Below are positions 12,093 to 27,000 of a stretch of DNA of 64,000 bases, in pieces. The stretch spans positions 1-64,000 of the forward strand of contig JASAND010021214.1 of NCBI GenBank assembly GCA_030248195.1, written 5' to 3'. Made by a program: the position numbers and the translations under genes. The notes below the pieces were generated by a model. It saw nothing but the letters and a program-made list of their open reading frames with translations. It was not told where the DNA came from and searched no databases. How positions within the stretch are numbered: the first letter of the stretch is position 1; every line of letters starts with the position of its first letter. This DNA is from Trissonchulus latispiculum (lineage: Eukaryota; Nematoda; Enoplea; Enoplida; Ironidae).

Positions 12093-15000
12093 CTAAAGAA
12101 ACAAACATTTTCTTTCTGAAATTATGTGCATTGATGTAAAATACATTTGAGCAGCGAAATCGCTTATCATAATCTGACCATAATGCAGTCGAAACTGCAT
12201 GTTTGAAATTCTGTACAGCTCAGGCAAATCAGAGCTTAACATTGGTCTCGAAAAGGCTTAGTAAACATCTTGCATAAAATTAGCCGATTCTATTAAGTTC
12301 TAATTATAATTCTAACTTTCAGTTCATTGATAAGCTGCTAATACGACAAGCACATTAATAGAAAATATTATAGGTTGTGCGATAAAACAGTCACTATACG
12401 AAATGGTCCTTCTCAAGTAATGTTTTACTAGCTCACGTCAAATTTTGGGGCTTCTTCGTAAACTAGTACATAGCTGTTCAACAGGTAGACGCAAACATGT
12501 GCAATTCTGAAAACAAAGGAAACATCAATATAGTAGAATTCTTTGACCGTAAAAATAAGTAATATCCGCTGCTTAAATTAGTCATTTAGTCAGAAACGGT
12601 TTCAATCTAAAAACATAATTTGCCATGGTTTCGTTACATAAGCAAAGTGTTATGAAATGTACAAGCAAGAATGGAGTACTATCTTAGTTCTTAGGTAACT
12701 TTTGGTATGGTATTGCTGGAGTGAGATGGGACTACAACAATTGCATATCCAACAGGCGGCAGAATATTGACTAGTATTTTCTTCATACCGTTACATGTAT
12801 GCTACGAAAATACTCACCCTTTGAAATGGATATGAGTTTCCTAAAAACAGCAAGGTAGACAAAGAGGAAATACTGTGCATTATTAATTTTGGCATAGTTG
12901 CAGAGGTGGCATCCTTTCACGATAAGTATAAATTTGATCTTAAAGTATAAATATGACTATAAATGTTCCGCCGATATTGTAAAATCTGTGCATCTCTGGT
13001 CCAGCCCCTCTGATCCGGAAGAGTATTTGTTACCCTCCCAAAGTACAAGGAATTCTGCCTTTAGTCAAAAGATCGCACAGCCCAATATTAGTATGTACCT
13101 GCTTCAGCTGCATATGAAATTCCGACTTGCAATAGTTGCTTGATCAAAGCGTTTGCTTTGAGTCAACGCTTAAGCAGCAAGAGGCGTGCTTCGTATGTTG
13201 AGATATTTGCCTCAACGTTCCTTAACCCCGGTTTGTACTTGCATAGTCAGAACCAAAACTCTTCATCAAAATTACTTTCTTCACACCGATTTCAGATTAG
13301 AAAGACTGATCTAAAGAATTTGCGAATAGCTATTCCGGATAATACAATTTTAATCTCACTTGATAAGTGCAAAAAACTAGAGCCCTGGTCTTAGTAATGA
13401 TAATTAATTAATTAAGTGATTAGGTTAAGAGAATTAATTAAGTTGTGTATAGCTGCTAAGTCGAAATCGTGGAATCCCACGAATCAATAATCTGTGGCAG
13501 AAATATTTTTTGACACAAATTATGCAGGTGGGTGGTAGGAGGGGGTGCCCATTGGAGAAGTGGAAAATCAAACTAATGTTCAGATTGCCAATTGTTTCAA
13601 CGTTCTTTGATGTGTGATCGCTGGTTTCGTTAAATGTTTATGACTGACTGGAAAGGTATATTACACATTCAAATGTATACTGTAGATTGATAACAGAAAC
13701 TCGGAAGAAACGTTTATGGCTAAAATGATTTGTCGTCTGTAGCCCATATCAAGAATCAAAAGAATCCATGAATCAATAATCACAGTAATCACAAGACTAA
13801 ATAATCGTAGCTTACTTTGAGCTTGATTGTTGAGATCGTTGATTCATAGAGAACGTCTCTAAAATAGGTATGCAGGTCTAGTGTCTAGGTAAGCAGGGGG
13901 CCAATTGCATAAAAATCTGCTGGTCTACTAGTGCGGATTTGCTAGTACTAGCATACTAGTTACCAGTGCGGATTTCAAGTGTTGCATAAAACTTTTCCTG
14001 CTACTAGACGAAATTAGCTAAGCAAGCTGCTGGACTTGACTTGACTTGACGGACTCGCAATGCAAGTGCGAGTAATAGCATTGCGAGTGAGGAAAAATAG
14101 TGGATTAACCACAAATCTTCAAAAAATCACAATGTTCACAAATATCAACCAAATTTCACAATTTTTTCAGGGTCGCTTGACAATCGATAACTGAAGCTAT
14201 TCTGAAACTTTCATCGAAAAATGTTAGGATTTCGAAAAGTTGTCAAAGATTTTCTGATAATCGTCTAGTGAAATTTGACTAGACGATTTTACTAGCACTA
14301 GTAGATTCCTAGCGTAGAACTTGTAGATTTTATGCAACTCAGACAAGCTGCTAGTGCTACTAGCAACTAGCAACAAGTAAGTCGCTTGACCCGCACTAGT
14401 ATTGCTAGTTGCGGATTCCGCACTTGCACTTTATGCAACACTCGCATTATAGAATCCGCAGACTAGCATCTACTAGTTGCGGAATCCGCAACTAGTAGAT
14501 TTTTATGCAATTGGCCCCAGGTCTATGTTTGAAACTTACATGTAATGATGGTTTGTCCTCAGTTTAACAACTCTTTTTCCAGCCGTCCCCACTTTGCCAA
14601 CTCTTGTTCGAATTAATCAGTTTTTTAGGGAAACAGCTTTTATTTTCACATATAATTTTAGTTAATTTTAAAGCGAAAATCATTTAAGTATTTAATCATC
14701 TGCAAGATTTAATCGGGAAAGTATCAATTAAACATTAAAAATTTAAAAATTCGTAAAATTTAAATGAGTGGGACAATTTACTGAGAAATTTAATCTGAGT
14801 TTAAAGTTAAATTAAAATTTAATAAAATGTGAACATATTTTCTCAATCGGTGTTTTCCATGCAAAATCTGATTTATGACTTAAAATTAAATATTTCTGCT
14901 TAAATAATTAACAAACATTAATATGTTTTAAAGATAAATCTTTTTAGGTAGTGTAAAGCAGATCCCTCCTGAGAAAAACTGATTGACACGAAAATAAGTT

Positions 15001-18000
15001 GACAAGGTGAGGATGGCATGAAATTGAGTTTACTGCCTATACTAGATGGGGATGTCTTGTAAAAGATTTGACTAAGTGGGAAGAACTGAAAAAGAGTTGA
15101 CTAAGTGGGGACAGCCTAATTATAGGGTTTAGAGTTGACTAACTGGGGAATTGTCAAACTGGGAATTGGCAATTGGGGATACGCCGTATTAGGAACCCTG
15201 TCAAAAATAAAATCGTGTAAACGATTTATTTTACACTAATTCCAACCGTTTTCGTACAGAATTACGCGAATTCTACACGTTTCTTTTTACGCCTTGTTTT
15301 TGTTATGATCTTTTTAGGTTCCGTCTGCAAATAGTTTGTGCTAAGTTTATCGTGCTTATGCGAATACATGGAAAAGTTAAGCACATGGTTTTTTGGTGTG
15401 CACTAGTAAAACAGTGGCTTAAGGCTTAGCAACAAAAAGTTCAAATCAGACGACATCAAAACAAGCCGATTACACGATTCTTGCACGAATAAGATCGTGT
15501 AAAAGAATCGTGTACACGATAGATTTTTAGCATAATTTTGACACGGTTCCTTAGTGATGTGATGTCAATAACTTTTACACTAGTGCACATAGTGTGAAAA
15601 ATGTAGAAGCAATTGAAAAGTGAAAATTAAAAGTGAAGGGGGACAACCATGTATTAGTAGGGATCAAGTGATTGCAATTTGAATAACAGGCAAAAACGAG
15701 GATACACGTTATCACCAAAGCAACAATTCTTTGAGTTTTAATGGGGTGCATATTTGAAAACTGATCTTATAGAGAAGTAGTCTTTTACTAATTTAGAAAA
15801 AGTGGCTTTTTGGTATTTTAGTAAAGGTGGTATTCCAGGGAAGTGAAAGTTGAAGATTCCATCCTGAAAAAATTCCAAGCTTCTGGCGCAAGGTAGCATG
15901 TCTTCTACAGTATACCTTATTCACGCGTAAAAATATTGGCGATGTAGTGTAATAAATTGCATCTGCATATAAAATAGAACTTGTGTCAATACAATGCATA
16001 CTAGGGCTGAGCCTGAATCCAGATGCTATATGATTATGGTTTGGTATTATCACTATGATTTTCTAGAGAAGTTGTGAAAATTGATATTTTTAGTTAGAAT
16101 ATTTTATGAAGAGAAACTTCCATATCTATTCCCAGAAAAAACCTGGGTTTTCCTAAACTTGCATGCATGCACTTTACGTGTGCTATGCATCTATCAAAAG
16201 ATTTTGAGTACACAAACCTAGCAAGATTCCGCAGACACTGGTGGGCTGGGTTTAGGCTTATAAATTTTCCACGGAATAGCACTGTATCGGTCGGAATTTT
16301 GCTGTCTAAGTTTTGCTGTTTTATAATTCCATGGAAAATCTCCGATGAAGCTGGAAACTGGCCAGCCGTGCCCTTAACTATGAATTTTCACACATTTAAT
16401 ACATATAAAACATACTCGTTTTTAATTCGATTTACCGGAATCTAGTCAGTCAGATTTAAGCGATAAAAGATTCCACGGAAATTCTCTCACTTGGCTGGAA
16501 ACCGGTTGTCTGGGTTTTAGCTCAAAAATTTTCCACGGAATGTCGCCAATAAATTTTGGCTACGTCTAATCTGCGGAATCTTGCTAGGTTTGTGTACTCA
16601 AAATCATTTGATAGATGCACTATTTCTAACACATTGAAATAACATCTTTCAATTAAAACATACTATTTCAGTCATAAATGAAGGATAAAATTGTAACACT
16701 TCAATAAAATACGTACAAAGAACGGCATCAGAGAACGTCGAAAAACGGCCAAAATGTAGACTTTCTTCTTTAATCCAGCGAAGTCAGATTAGGTGAGAGA
16801 GTACAAAAGTAGACTTATACATCGAATACATATCGGAAAGAGGATTCAGCAAACTCGGAACAACAAGCAAAGTTAAAATGTTTTAGTGTTTTAGTTTTAA
16901 AATTAGATTTAGAAAAATTAACTATTTAAATTTGCAAAAAAATTTCAATTTTTAGAAAAAATTCTAAGTTTTGCTCGATTTTCCCGAAAAAGTAGACATT
17001 TTAGCTAAAAAATTCCGGCGAGGCCGGAAATTTTTTGAAATTTTAAGTAAACACTAAACTAAATTTTTTGTTACCCCTTGGCCATTTTTTCGTTACATCT
17101 TGTCCCTGACGGCGATAGGGTTTGTACCTTGTCCGGGTGGGGGGGGCTTGGACCCCCCCAGACCCCCCGCGTTAACCTATGGACTGCCGGCTATGTTTAA
17201 TGTTTAATGTTGATTTACTTGCATCTAGAAGGGCAAGAGCAGTTCTTATGCCAGTCGTTTTCAACTTCTGTAACATCCCCTAACGATATCAAACATTTCC
17301 CTGCAAGATAATAATAACATAATAATAATAGTAATAATAGTAATAATAATGGTAATAATAATAATAATAACAGTAACGATACATTAGAACATTAGACATT
17401 GTATGTTGACTAAAATGGATATAATTCCTGATGAATCAGTATGGCGTGCTAAACACAAGAACGATAAAGATAATCGTAAGTAAAGTAGCATTTTGCAACT
17501 GAACAAATAAAGAGGCATAGTTAATTTGCATCAGACTCAACAAACTGATTTGCATTATGCCCCACATTGATTGTAAGGTTTACCCGTTTTCTTCACATTT
17601 GCCATTACAGGTTTACTGAACAATACAAATGCCAACAGCAAAGCTGAACTGATACATGTTATGAATATGTACGTACAAAATTCCACAGACGTATCACAGT
17701 TTTGGACTGACGTCTGAAATGATATTTGAGATTTGATTCTACCATCAGAACAGTTGCAGTGCTTCAGTACGTAAGCTTGGTAACAGGACAGCGTACACTT
17801 CTAAATATGCAGCAAGTTATATTTAACCTTCAATTGAGAATATTAAGAAAGTTACTGACCAGTCCTGCCATCTGAGTCAGTTTTGAATCAAAACAAAAAA
17901 CAACGATAACAAATCGAAAAAAACATTTTAGTTCGATGAAAACATTCTATTACTGTTGTTTTATCATTAGCTCTCGAAACTTGATGAGACTTCTGTTAAA

Positions 18001-21000
18001 ATAGTTCTACGCCGAAAGGTTGAAATTAGGGCATTAAGGGGGTCACTTTGGTCAAAAATCTATTGTCTCGGATTTCGCTCATTTTCACATATAAAATACC
18101 CCCATATGCTTAACAACAAGACAAAATATTAGTGTTCGAAATCAAACTGTGATAGACTTATTCAGCTTCAAAGCTTGAAAACTTGAAAATTCCGGTGATG
18201 AGCCTTGCAAGGTCAGGTAGAGACCGACTGGACGCGATTGAGAGCCTTTTCTAAGGATATATTTTAGTGCTGACGCGGCTCAAGGCTAGCTATCCAGGCG
18301 TTCACAATGCATGCTTGAGTGATGCACTGGCCTAACTTTGGAGGACTGCCCAGTATAACTAACAATTCCTGATTTTCCGAAATTCTGACCTTAAAAACTC
18401 ACCAAAATCCGTCAACGAACGCAATTGCACCAAACTAGATAGCTGCATTCTACAGTATGTCCTTAACATGTGTGAAAAGTGTTAGCGCTGTATCTTTCGT
18501 ACAGCGAAAAATTTTTCTGAAACAAACTTTTTAACCTAATATTTTCATTTTCCTATGTTTAAACACATGTCAAGGGTACGTTTGAAGGCCTCTACAGAAC
18601 GATAGAAGCAATATTACGCAAAACGCTCTTGTCTTGGTTTGAGGACCCATGGGAACTACAAATATGTGAAAACGAGCGAAATTGGAAATGGTCGAAATCA
18701 AAATCAAAAAATCGAAACATAAAATGCCTCGCAAACTCTAGAAGTCCGAGCACAGACTCAAAATTACCTGAAAGGGAATGTTAAATGTGAACTCAATAAG
18801 ATTAGTTAACGTTAACAAAGTAAGCACGCTGTTCGTGGTCATAACATAACGTTTCTAATTAGTCATTTTAAAAAACAGTTTATCTTGGTTGTCTAAAATT
18901 TCAAAGGCTTGCTCCTAGTGGGAAGTATATGAAATCTAGTAAAACAGGTACTGCATTAGTTACATCTTCATAATCTTCGCTAATATATTGCATGGATGAA
19001 GTGAAGCTTGTGCATGAATAACGTCATGATAATAATGTTTCTGCTCAGTAGAAAGTTCGTGTTCAGTTAATGATAACATTCAGTGGATTTCTACGCAGTT
19101 ACCATATTTATTCAACGACAATTCAAACTCACGTTAATGCTATATTGCTTGGTATTTCTGGATTCAACGACGCAATTACTGTGAGGCCATGATAACTTTC
19201 TTTCTTTAATCTGAAATGGCAATTTAAGCAACTACGGAAGGATCATACCAATCATAGAAGAATTTTGAATGGAAAATTTCCCGATCAGACGGGCGCCAAA
19301 AATAGAAAACAACAATCATGCTTGTTGGCATTCATCGCTTATTTGAATCCCGGTCGAGTTTGAAACAGCCACAGCCGACATAACACTTTCGTATTCCAAG
19401 ATTTAGTTAGTTTGCTAGTGCTATTTCATTTTAGTTAGTTTGCCAGTGCTATTTCACTTTAATTAGTTTGCTAGTGCTATTTCACTTAAAGATATTTAGC
19501 TCTGTCAGAAGCGGATAAAATCTTCACAAAAGCTTTTATGTTGCCAGAGAGTAAGCACATAAACTGACTCTTAATGGAGTGGGACATTGGGGGCATTGAA
19601 CGCAAGCAACAATACTGAAAAGATTGTCCTAGTTGCCTACTCAAACTTGCATTTCTGAAAACTAGAACATTTGTTGCTTCAAACCCAGTGCACATTGTGC
19701 AGGCCTTGTGCAATACAGAATATAAATGTGGATGTTAGTCTATCGCGAGTCAGTGGTTGAGAAAGAGTAGGTAAGTTTTGGCCTATTTTAAATAAATAGT
19801 CAAAGCTTGTAAGCTGTAACGAATGTGAAGAAACAATCTGTAATTCTTGTACATACGCTCGGTCTAATTGAGGCACTCCCTTTATAGCATATAGAAACAC
19901 TTAGTTATAAATCTCTGAAAGGCAAAAATGGAAAAATATGTAACTATGCAGTTTTGTTCATGCATAGCTTTTCCAGAATACAGCCCTTTCCCATAATTCG
20001 TTATGTTACTTGTGTTCTTCTTCCAGTCGGTAATGTGCTGCAAATGCAGCTTCTTTTTTATAAAGCTTACAACTTTAATTCCAATCATTAGGGTATGATT
20101 GGCTGGAACGAAATATCCTTCAATTAGGGGTACAGCTGGATGGTCATTTTCATGCACAATGACTTTGGTACCAGCAGATGCAGGATCCAAAATAATAGAA
20201 CTACCGATGGTGTTGTTGAGTATAAGGCTGATGCCTAAAATTCTCATTATTATCGTTTATGCACAAGCACATAGCACCGTCAAACAAAGTAGCTTCAGTT
20301 TACAACAAAGCCATGAAAGAGAAGACTAATTTGCATATTCACAATAAGGTTCAAAAGTTTTGCAATGTGCGCTACCTATTCACCATTATTCTAAACGAAG
20401 AAACTTAAGCTAAAAGTATCTTGCATATAACCGTTCAAAAACAGGCAAGATATAATTGAATGACCATGTAAAAGATAATATTTATGATCGAGATTGGTCT
20501 GATCAAACAGAATTTTAGTAAAAACTACAAACATTTTCGTACCAGCATTTTGTCCAGGAGATCCAACCATCCATATTGGTGATAAAGTATAACAGTCTCC
20601 CTGAGTAGGTTCCGTAAAGTACGCTATGAATTTTCTAAACATTCATAAGTTGCATAATGTGCTTTTTAATGTGCGTGAATGTAAACTTTTTTCAGGGGGA
20701 GCTAAACTTCTGCCCAAACATCTTTCAATTTGATTTGTTTTCGGCATGAATAAAAAGCATGTGCGTGGGTAAAAAGTATTCACAAGTTGGTTCGTAGCTG
20801 CCTTTCCGTAGCCCACTACGCTTCCAAAAATCTGGCCAACCCTCCAATTTTGGCGACACCCAATATAAGTGTTCAAACATTTCTCACAGCGGTTTTGTTC
20901 AATGAAAGCATCTACGCATTTGTACAGCAAGACATGGCATGTTAGACAGCATATACATAGCATTCGCGTTGGTGTAACCCAGCACTGCTAGCTTAAACTT

Positions 21001-24000
21001 GAAGAACTGTGTAAAATATCGAAAGTTTTGGTCGCCGAATCAAATAATTTACTTCTTCGGCGACGCTGGAAGTCAAACTTTGGTGTGAACATAGAACATA
21101 CAATGAACGCGATAAGTCAAACCCACCTGATGGTACTCCTGATGTCACCGGAAAACAAGTAAACCTCAGCCAACAGAAGGCTAACTTTTCTACAGATTTT
21201 TGCCTTTTTAATGCTAGAGGACTTTGCAAAAAAATTGTGCGATTTGCTGTATTTGCACGTTGTTTTGCTTCTGCTAGTGTTCCATTAGTGTTAAAGTGTG
21301 CTAAAATGTTGTCGCAATGTTGGCTGGTTATCATTAAATCGTTACTTATCGCATCGAAACAAGTTGAAATTTGACATTAATGTCGTTGTGGTAGGGTCAG
21401 TAAAACTACACATCAACACAACTTGAGCCAAATGTCAACGTTATCATGCTGGGACGCCTTGAGACACTTTTTGAACCAGACCAAGATTGACATTTTTCAT
21501 GTTTCAGATGTGTAAAACTAAAATGCGCCGGCAAAATTCCTTCCTATTTGGTACGGTTTTATAAACATGTGGGGTGCATGTTTACACCAAAGTTTAGCTT
21601 CCGGGCTCGCACTACATTTAAATTATTCAATTCAGCGACCAAAGTTTTCCAGATTTCCAGGTTTCTTCAAGTTTGGGCATGCATTGCTCTCCAACTGTTA
21701 GGATTGCAACAAAGCTAATGTCATTTACATGTTACCCAATATGTGTTCTCTTGCTGCGCCAAAGCGTAGACATTTGCATTAAGCCAAACATTTGTAAGGA
21801 ATTTTTAAGTATTTAAGTTGGGTGTCGCCAAAATCGTGGGGTCGGCCAGGTTTTCGCGGGCGTTGTGGATTATAGGAACCACTCAGGAATTAGAGACTTC
21901 ATACTATTTTGCCGTGCAGTACATGTCTTTAAGCAACCCCATTATAGTGCCCCCCCCCTTAATTAGCAAACATTATTGAAGACGCAATAGTGCCCAGTTC
22001 CCCATACAATAGTGTGAAGTTCAATATCATGCATATCATTCAATATCATTATTTCAAGCGATAAACATTAAATGCTATAATCCTTCATTAGCTAAAATAG
22101 TGGTTAGCACAACGACAATTCACGTATTAGTATTTTACATTCATTTCTTACTTGCTCTGTTTCCAAATTGTTAAAACTTGAACTACCGGGAATCAGTTAC
22201 GCTTGCCTTAAGCAAGCTGTTTCGCGTTGCACCGTCACGAAAGCATCGGAACGAGCTGTTGCACCAGCACAAATAGTCTTCGACAGATGGGCTTAAGTTT
22301 TCAAAAAATTGGCAACTCAATGTATTGCTGTTTACCGGCCCAATGTATTTGTGGACCGGTCTCGTAACATCGGCCGGTGCCACCAGCCCAGGAAGGGAAC
22401 GTATCTGACTGACCGGCCTGTAACCGGCCGGGCGGTCGGCCTCCTCACGACCGGCTGCCACCACCCAACAGGCCCACTCTGGGCCTGTTCCGGCCGGTCT
22501 GGACAGGGCCGGTGCACAACACTATATAATTGGATGTATATTCGTATTTAGGATGTGCTTAACATTAGACGTTTCTAATCAAAGCTATTCCGGCGAATGT
22601 TTCAGTACGACAGCGTGTTTCGTCTAAGCAGACCTAAATAAAGCAACTGCTTCTACAGGTGAACCATTCTAGACTATCCAAAGGATTGGTAGTTGTCGTA
22701 ATCACATAATAGAAAATCAGTTAGTAAAAACAATGCAAAGGATGGCCAAGCCGCTTAGCCTATGAATTAAATAACATCTTGCTTCTATAGGTTTAGTAAT
22801 AGCTAGAACTGAACACTTATTTTTTGGGGGACAGTGAACTACTTACTGTGGACAAGGATTCTCAGCAAACCAACACTTGAGTATGAATTGTTTCATCCCT
22901 GCTTGGTAGTACAAGGGCGTTAGGGGTTGGTCTGGTAACAATGCAAACAAATCTAGCGCCATTGAGGCATAGTGATGCGCCCAAGATTGTGTATTCCCGG
23001 TTGTAGAATTCTTTTGTTCATTAGCAGCGACGAATATTGCGGTTCGCATCTATAACAGCCAGTTGATGTTGTGACGCTTTGATTCCGTAACCGGTTATAA
23101 CTGGTTTCATTGTGCTCGAAGATGTAATAATATCAAGAGTACTTAATACGTAAGAGTGTGATAAGCGTCATACGCTATGTATGTATTATCAGCTCGCTAC
23201 ATCCGATGCGTGCTATCGGCTGACCCCTCCATAATTCAGACCCCCTTGACCCCGCCCTTATCGGGGGATCGGGATCTATGTTAGCATACTTACATGTAAA
23301 GCTTAACGGGGACCCAATTTATGTATGGGGTCCAAGCTTATATGATTTACTACACATCTGTGTACAACACATACAAGCACAAGCTCGATTCCCCGTTTGG
23401 ACCCCGTTCATGTATATGGTCTGTGTGAGGAGGGTCTGATTTAAGGGGGGTGGTCTGGTCAGCCGATAGCTCGCATCGGATGTAGCGTGTTTATAATACA
23501 TAGCGTATGACGCTTGTCATACTCTTATGTATTATGTACTCTTGATAATATGTCAACTAACCTTTGAGACTTTGTGTTTAGTAGTCTGACTATTCAGTCT
23601 ACTCTATTTCTGCCTTACAGTAAGTCGTCAATAAAACTCATTGTTTGCGGTTAGTGATAGAGCGATCGCTCTACCGCTAACTATTCAACGTCCTTGAACC
23701 TCTGTAGCCAGTCCTCCTTCAAAGGAGCTCGTTTTGGTCGAAAATACAAACTATGTTTTAGTAAAGGGCAGGACTGATTTAATGTTCCTTTTGTCTGAAG
23801 TGCCGCTGAAGTTAACCTGGCTGAGTGAATATATCCTTAAGCCACAGACTTCTGGAAAATGGTAAGACACTGAAAGTAAACTGTGTATTGAATGCAGTTC
23901 TAACTTCAGCTTAATTTTGTCTTAGTTAGTCGTGTATGAAGCTTCAAGAGTACACTCAATGTTAAATTTGAAGGATGGAAACTAAACTAACTGATCTTGA

Positions 24001-27000
24001 ACGTTACGTAAGAGCAATTGAAAGTTAGCTAAAGGCCACGGAAGATGAAATGTATCTTTAACAGGCGAGAACTTTGAATTGCGTAAACTTAAAAGTAAAC
24101 GTAAAAGTTAAACCAGACTTTAGAGAAGGTCCACGTTATTTGAATCTCGCCCGATTGCCTGAATTTAGTGGGGGACTGGCGTCTATAAATTTTACAGCAT
24201 GGCTCCGTCGTTTCGAAGCGAAACGCAAGTATTGCGACTGGAGCAAAGGGCAGTTACCAAGAAAGCTAGTATTCTTATGTTAATAGCAAAATAGCCTAAC
24301 CTTATAATTTAATTTGTCGGACGTGAGGTAAGGATGAGCTATTAGCGAATCTTGGAACACAGTTCTATTCGTTTAGCTGAGTCAAAGTTTGCTTGTAAAT
24401 GTGTGCGCTTTTTTATATAGTGGACAGCCGTGAGGGGGGTCATTACATGTGGTTATGCCATACCTTGTTTAAGCTATTAACCTTCGTCTCAAAATGTGGC
24501 GAATCCTGGCGAAGCTTTCATTAATTCCGCACATCGTGCAGAACATAGATAAAGTAGAATATCAACGTTAGAGTTTATATGACCACAAATTTGCTATTCT
24601 GGCTTAGCTTAGCTTTCCTTTTGGCCTTAACTGACTTTGACTGCAATTTTCCTATTAAACAGAAAAAGTCTGAATTATTACAGTTGTGATGTACCATCCG
24701 GCAAATGCTGCCTTAATGATAAGAAAATTTCTGCAATACTAACGCAGAGGCAGGGAGCATAAAATCAACTGCTATTTCTGAGAAAAATGACCTGCCAGCT
24801 TGTTTTGCACTTTGCAGGGCCCATTTTTAAGATTCTTGTGTCTGTCAAATGCTCGATGGGGAATATTTTAAACCGCTGCGCACGCAGGTGGCACATTAAA
24901 ACAGTTGATATATTGCACAACGGTAGACCATGTGTGCACCTACTAATCCAGAAAGAACTGTGAAACATCTTAGCGTTGTTATTAAAAGCTTCGTGATAAG
25001 TCAATGAATGTTTGCAATATTGTTGTGGAAGCAGGCAACCACAGTACTATTAGAAAAGTAGCTAATAGTGCAAAACTGAGATTCTATACTATACTTAACG
25101 AACCCGTAGTTAGTAACTGTAACTTGTCACGATGCTGCTAGTAAATGGAATCATCACTGTTTGTGTCCATATATTGTATCTCTAACAGGTTATGGGCCCA
25201 CGCCCACGCATTCTGCGGCTGCATAGCTTTGCTCTTGAAATGACATTCATTCATATGTTGGTCGCCTACAGCGACAGAGTTTCCTGGAAGCCTGAGAAAC
25301 AGCTATATAAGGCTGGCCACTTTGGTGGTGAAGAGTGGACTGAAATTGGTCCAGTGCGAGATGGACTCGTTTGATGGGCTTTTGGAAACAGGTTTTACGA
25401 ATGTATGTACGATATTGGGGTAGAACCTGAGGATGCAGGTTCCCATGCCGTTGGACATTGCTATGCAATTGCAATTTCATTTATATGAGAGGAACTTTCA
25501 AGATTTCCTGGATGTGCAGAAGTAACTACATGTGAGGCTGTTGCACTTGGGCCAAATGACAAGAGACATGGACCAGAGATAGATTAAAGTTTCTATTAAA
25601 CTATCTGCAACAGTGAATGGCAGCAAATGTGCAGGAAGCAAGTCAAGCAACGAACAGTTTGTTGTTTCAGTGGGAGCCGGCGTGTGAAGGCGTTGGGACA
25701 GCATGCACTATAATTTTAATTTCTTAAGGCTTAGCTACTTTGTGACTTCATCCGTTTTGCTCTACTAGCTAAGTGGGAGTATTAGAAAAGTAGCTAATAG
25801 TGCAAAACTGAGATTCTATACTATACTTAACGAACCCGTAGTTAGTAACTGTAACTTGTCACGATGCTGCTAGTAAATGGAATCATCACTGTTTGTGTCC
25901 ATATATTGTATCTCTAACAGGTTATGGGCCCACGCCCACGCATTCTGCGGCAGCAGAAAAAATGCAACCTTGAGAAGCTGAATCTCACGCATACCTTGAG
26001 TATACTCCATTGAAAGGTTTTGGGAATTGTCTGGAGTAGACCCCACGTCGGAGTTGAAGTGAGCCCCCAGAGTCTCCTGTTAATTATAGTTAGTCAGTGA
26101 AACTACGACACTGTAGAAGTTCTCCAATTGTTGTTTTGTCATTGCAGTGATTTTTCTGTTATTTTAGGAATTAGCTATTTATCTTATCTTTTTCATTTTT
26201 CATCAAAACTAATTGCTGACGTGTCCGCACAACTGGTGCTAATGAAACATTTCTTTACACAAAAAAGCAACTTACTGCGTTCTGGAAATAATGCTGCAAC
26301 GATTCTGTTGACATCTGGAGCACCACTTTAAGGAAAGTTTCCACTATTTCCATAATATTTGTAATATTAGCATTCCTAAAGTTAAGCTTGTCTAGGTCTG
26401 ATGCATCAACTTTGTCAATAAGCGACTGCGAACAGTATTGACCTGTAAAATAAAACGAGAATACTTGGCAACCTTATATTTTATCTCTCCATTTCGCTGA
26501 AGCTGCCCCCTTCCTTTCAACTGGTTCAAGACTTATCACAATGGCATTGAACAACCTTTCGCAGTATTCAATCAATGTACAAGTATTTACTATTATTTGT
26601 ACAGCAAATGTCCATAGGTTTATCCTGGATTTGGCAAACAATGACCGCATTCTGGCAGTGGCAGTCGTTTTCCTGTAGTTTAGTCTCATAATAAAGGTTT
26701 GTCCTCATACAAACTCCATCTGCCGACATAGATTGTCCTTTCATCAAGACAAACCTGAAATAAATCAAATCAAACCAAGTCAAATAGAACAAATAGATCT
26801 CACAAGGTAATAGAAAACTAAAAAGTAAATATTTTTTAATCCAGTAAGTTAATTTTATATTTGCCATTAATCCAATTCAGTAATATTGTGATAACTAATG
26901 CATCCATTTGAGCAAGAGTACATATATAATACATAACGGTATGACAAAATGTAGTGTATGCATTATCGTCAACACATCCCTTGCCGCTAGCGGCAGATCC

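Noticed and set aside
12898..13394. Two adjoining plus-strand frames of 81 and 84 codons
   Set aside because: No domain similarity, and they lie in an intron of the channel gene on the opposite strand without splice or poly(A) support.
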